From Dasypus novemcinctus (lineage: Eukaryota > Chordata > Mammalia > Cingulata > Dasypodidae): a stretch of DNA of 64,000 nucleotides. Position 1 is the stretch's first letter, and the number at the start of each line of letters is the position of its first letter. Of this stretch, positions 61,819 to 64,000 are shown one piece after another. The notes below the pieces were generated by a model. The model did not search any database, had not been told where the DNA came from, and saw nothing but the letters and a program-made list of their open reading frames with translations. The translations under genes were made by a program, and so were the position numbers. The DNA lies in NCBI RefSeq assembly GCF_030445035.2, contig NW_026688628.1, positions 682,001-746,000 of the forward strand, in the 5' to 3' direction.

Positions 61819-61987
61819 ATTTTGATTGGAGTTGTGTTTGTCATATTTTGTGTGCTTTTTTTCCCTTGTCTTTTTGTCTTTTTTGTTGCTCTTACACTCT
61901 CCTCGAACTCTGCCTGTCCTGTTTTTTCCTTTCTTCCTGCAGAATTCTCTTTAGAATTTCTTAAAGGGGAGGTTTCTTGTTGTTCTA

Positions 61988-62365
61988 GATATGTGCATGT
62001 ACACATCTTAGTATATACACATATATTTCCTTACACTCTCTGCAGAGAGGCCCTCAAGGCTGCAGTAACAATGAGCAGAGATAATGCCCAGACTTTAGGT
62101 TTTAAAACCATTCTCCAATAAATGCCTTCTTAGAGAAATTGCTCTTTCTAGGAAAGAAATATGCAAGAAGGATCTGGAATATTTTGTAGTACCAAAAAGT
62201 AAATAGATGTAAAATAAACCCGTCAATGATAGGGTTATAGTAAAGACCAATAGGATGCACTGCAAAGAGCTACCATGGCTAAAAAGTAGAACAAATTGAA
62301 AATAAACAACAAAAGTAGTATTGTATCACACCCCAAAGTTTGAAATAAATGTTAGGAGTCAATCC
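61988..62365 (+). mobile_element. Old L1 3' UTR (L1M type)
   Basis: Sense-oriented match to the reverse complement of 36690-36900 (CACTCTCTGCAGAGAGGCCC and the preceding ATATACACATATATTTCC). The right end holds AAGTTTGAAATAAATG, which fits a 3' tail. The boundary with the retroviral sequence is approximate. Confidence 0.6.
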
Positions 62366-62369
62366 TGTC

Positions 62370-63985
62370 AGAATTGAGCCAACTTCCCTCTAGAGTCTGT
62401 AGGACTTGGGTGGTCTTTGCCATGTTTACTGCCTTTTGGCTCCCAGCTCTGAAACCTTCAACTAAGGCCCTATGGAAAGTTTCTAATCAGTTGGGCCTGG
62501 TCATGTCATTGGGATCCCATTGGGGGTCCTTGTCTGGGAACTGAGTGTGGGCATATTGATCCCTGTCCAGGCTTCCACCAGATGGGTGCTCTTTAAGCCA
62601 GGTGAAAGCTCCTTTTGTGAATCACATTCTCTCCTTGAAGTTGAGTAAGGTCATAAGGAGCTGCTTACAGTCAGTCAGCCCTGGTGGGTTTGCAGGTTTG
62701 AATGATAGACTGGAAGAGGTCCATCATGACCTGAGGCTTCTCCAGGTATGTGGGGTGTGACTTTTCCAGATAAAGAGATCAGTAGTAGTGAAGTGTCCTC
62801 CTTGTATATGGTCATCAGCATCATAATAAATTGGAGCCCAGGCTTCAGAGAGAGGTAGCTGCAGGGTGGCCCTTCTCCCTGCTCCACCTGTCCCTGGGGC
62901 TCCTCGTGGTCTGAGTTGCTATCTTTCAGGGACTCCTCCTGAGTGATGGCCAGCACTATGCTGCCAGTGGTCAAGATTGGTGGAGACAGCCATTGCAGAG
63001 GTGCAGAGGCTGCACTGTTTGGAGAAAGCGGCTGTGGGAGTGGCTGCGGGAGTGGCTGGGCCATGTTGCTTGGAGAAATTGCCAGCAGAACCTGCTGTGG
63101 GAGCGGCTGCTGCAGCAGCTGCGCTGTGTTGCTTGGAGAAAGCAGCTGCGAAACCGGCTGTGGAAATAGCTGCAGGAGCAGCTGGCTCCTGTTTCTTGGA
63201 GAAAGTGGCCGTGGAACTGAACCGGCTGTGGAAAGGACTGTGGGAGTGGCTGTAGGAACAGCTGGGCTGTGTTGCTTGGAGAAAGCAGCTGCAGAATCGG
63301 CTGTGGGAATGGCTGTGGAAGCGGCTGCAGGAACGGCTGCGAGGTAGAGCTGCTCTGGGAGGACGGTGGGTGTGGGGGCAGTGAGGTCACGCTGTTCAGG
63401 AAGGATGCCAGTGGAGACAGCTGTCAGGGTAGCGAGGTCATACTGCTCAGGGAGGACGGCAGTGGAGATGGCAGTCGGGGCAGCGAGGTTGCATTGCTTG
63501 GGAAAATTGGCTCATCCCCACTCCTCGGCACTGGCACTGTAGGAACAATCTCATAAGTTGGTGGCCCCTCTAGAATTGGTGGGTTGTCACTAGATTTGGG
63601 GCTTACTTTCTCTGGACCCTTTGCAAGGCACCTGTTTGGCCTGGTTCCTGAGACAGCACCTGTGAGCTTTTGTATCAGGCAAATCCTGGCTTCCTTACTC
63701 ACCCTTAACTAGGGCGGACTTTGACTTGCAGTGTCCTGCCAGGCATCAATGTAGGGGAACTGGCCAGGGCACTCTCTTTTTCTCGTTAACATCTCATGGA
63801 CTGTACAGATGATCCGGGATCAAAGGTGCCCTCCTGGGGCCAGCCCATGCCAAAAGCCAGCCATTGTAGTTCACAAAGCATTCTAACATTTCCTGGTTAG
63901 AACTTTATGCCACATCTTCGTGGAAAACTCAGGGAAAGTTTTTCTGCATATAACTTAATGGGGTCCTACTTTCTGTGCTTCCCAT
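62370..63985 (-). pseudogene. Endogenous gammaretrovirus-like gag fragment, broken
   Basis: This is retroviral gag on the minus strand, an old germline copy. It starts with ATG at 63985-63983 followed by Gly, as in myristoylated matrix proteins. Matrix-type sequence (WPQEGTFDP near 63820) is followed by a Pro-rich middle region with a PPxY late-domain motif (PPTY, codons at 63564-63553). Capsid-type sequence follows: TTTDLFIWK near 62780, CKQLLMTLL near 62660, and a segment near 62460 matching the family's ...NLAKV... block. Stops and frameshifts interrupt every domain. The gene ends inside capsid, so nucleocapsid, pol and env are absent to the left. The leader and LTR would lie right of 64000. 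The class is inferred from domain order and motifs. Confidence 0.85.
62980..63420 (-). repeat. Coding minisatellite in gag, ~63-bp unit
   Basis: The landmark GGAGAA recurs on the plus strand at 63021, 63072, 63135, 63198 and 63278, with spacings 51, 63, 63 and 80. Read on the minus strand it gives Pro/Gln-rich text (LPQPLPQPF-type). A second, shorter repeat at about 63370-63500 (AGCGAGGTCATACTG-like, ~51 bp) adjoins it. It lies between matrix/PPxY and capsid. Confidence 0.8.
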
Positions 63986-64000
63986 GTTTCCTCTGTGTGT

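Larger units (their letters stand above)
55296..61987 (-). mobile_element. LINE-1, 5'-truncated in ORF1, minus strand
   Basis: This element has a T-rich left end (A tail, 55296-55322), 3' UTR, ORF2 (61818 to about 58005) and the last codons of ORF1 (to 61987), where it is truncated. It is about 6.7 kb. A ~240-bp deletion in the 3' UTR near 55790 removes the segment corresponding to 14575-14815. It carries the least damaged ORF2 of the window. No convincing target duplication was found. Confidence 0.93.

Noticed and set aside
55250..62000. A target-site duplication for the L1 at 55296-61987 (TTCTAG near 55276 and 61983)
   Set aside because: Only six bases agree, which is too short to rely on.
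62943..63556. Gly/Cys/Ala-rich plus-strand frames up to 134 codons resembling a keratin-associated protein
   Set aside because: They are the antisense of the gag minisatellite, whose minus-strand motifs fit gag.
1..64000. CRISPR arrays, bacterial operons, rRNA or functional tRNA genes
   Set aside because: None seen. The only tRNA-like sequences are the SINE heads, and regular repeats are L1 monomers, microsatellites or the gag minisatellite.

Overview
The window is mammalian, very probably armadillo (Xenarthra, Dasypus-like). The main evidence is three copies of a tRNA-derived SINE (about 32190-32610 on +, 38262-38686 and 38945-39344 on -) that I recognise as the armadillo DAS type. The rest is a repeat-dense, intron-like or intergenic landscape without any bacterial-style gene organisation. 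Nearly everything seen is LINE-1 sequence or the debris of other mobile elements. Only one intact host-type reading frame is present, an olfactory receptor. All assignments come from reading the sequence; no alignment or database search was run.

Left part (1-23300): the 5' half of an L1 on the minus strand runs off the left edge (1-2867). Its 5' UTR carries about four tandem ~195-bp units. After a stretch with an unclassified dispersed repeat comes a full-length-scale L1 on the plus strand (6022-15298) with a (TCC)n tract in its 5' UTR, decayed ORF1 and ORF2, and a ~2.9-kb region after ORF2. Several 5'-truncated copies of that same post-ORF2 region follow (15299-21975). An old L1 (20426-23300) is split by two later insertions.

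Middle (23300-39504): the olfactory receptor gene (23585-24553, OR7-like) has an uninterrupted frame but lacks two near-invariant family features. Around it lie two L1 tail copies with an internal inversion (24590-26785, 30806-31560), a pair of diverged direct duplicates (18350-19632 and 34205-35462), older L1 fragments and the SINEs.

Right part (39505-64000): a second plus-strand L1 (39505-48076) is bounded by a 12-bp target-site duplication and sits inside an older minus-strand L1 (pieces from 37820 to 50745). Inside it a ~1-kb deletion joins ORF1 to ORF2. A vomeronasal type-2 receptor pseudogene (52521-53390, minus) follows. Then come another old L1 and a third young L1 (55296-61987, minus) with nearly complete but frameshifted ORF2. 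The right edge holds the gag part of a gammaretrovirus-like endogenous retrovirus (62370-63985, minus) with an expanded coding minisatellite.

How it fits together: an olfactory receptor and a V2R pseudogene about 28 kb apart suggest a decaying chemosensory cluster invaded repeatedly by one L1 lineage. The most distinctive feature is the architecture of that lineage: a YY1-like motif at the extreme 5' end, 5' tandem monomers in one copy, polypurine/polypyrimidine tracts in the 5' UTR, and an unusually long 3' UTR shared by young and old copies.
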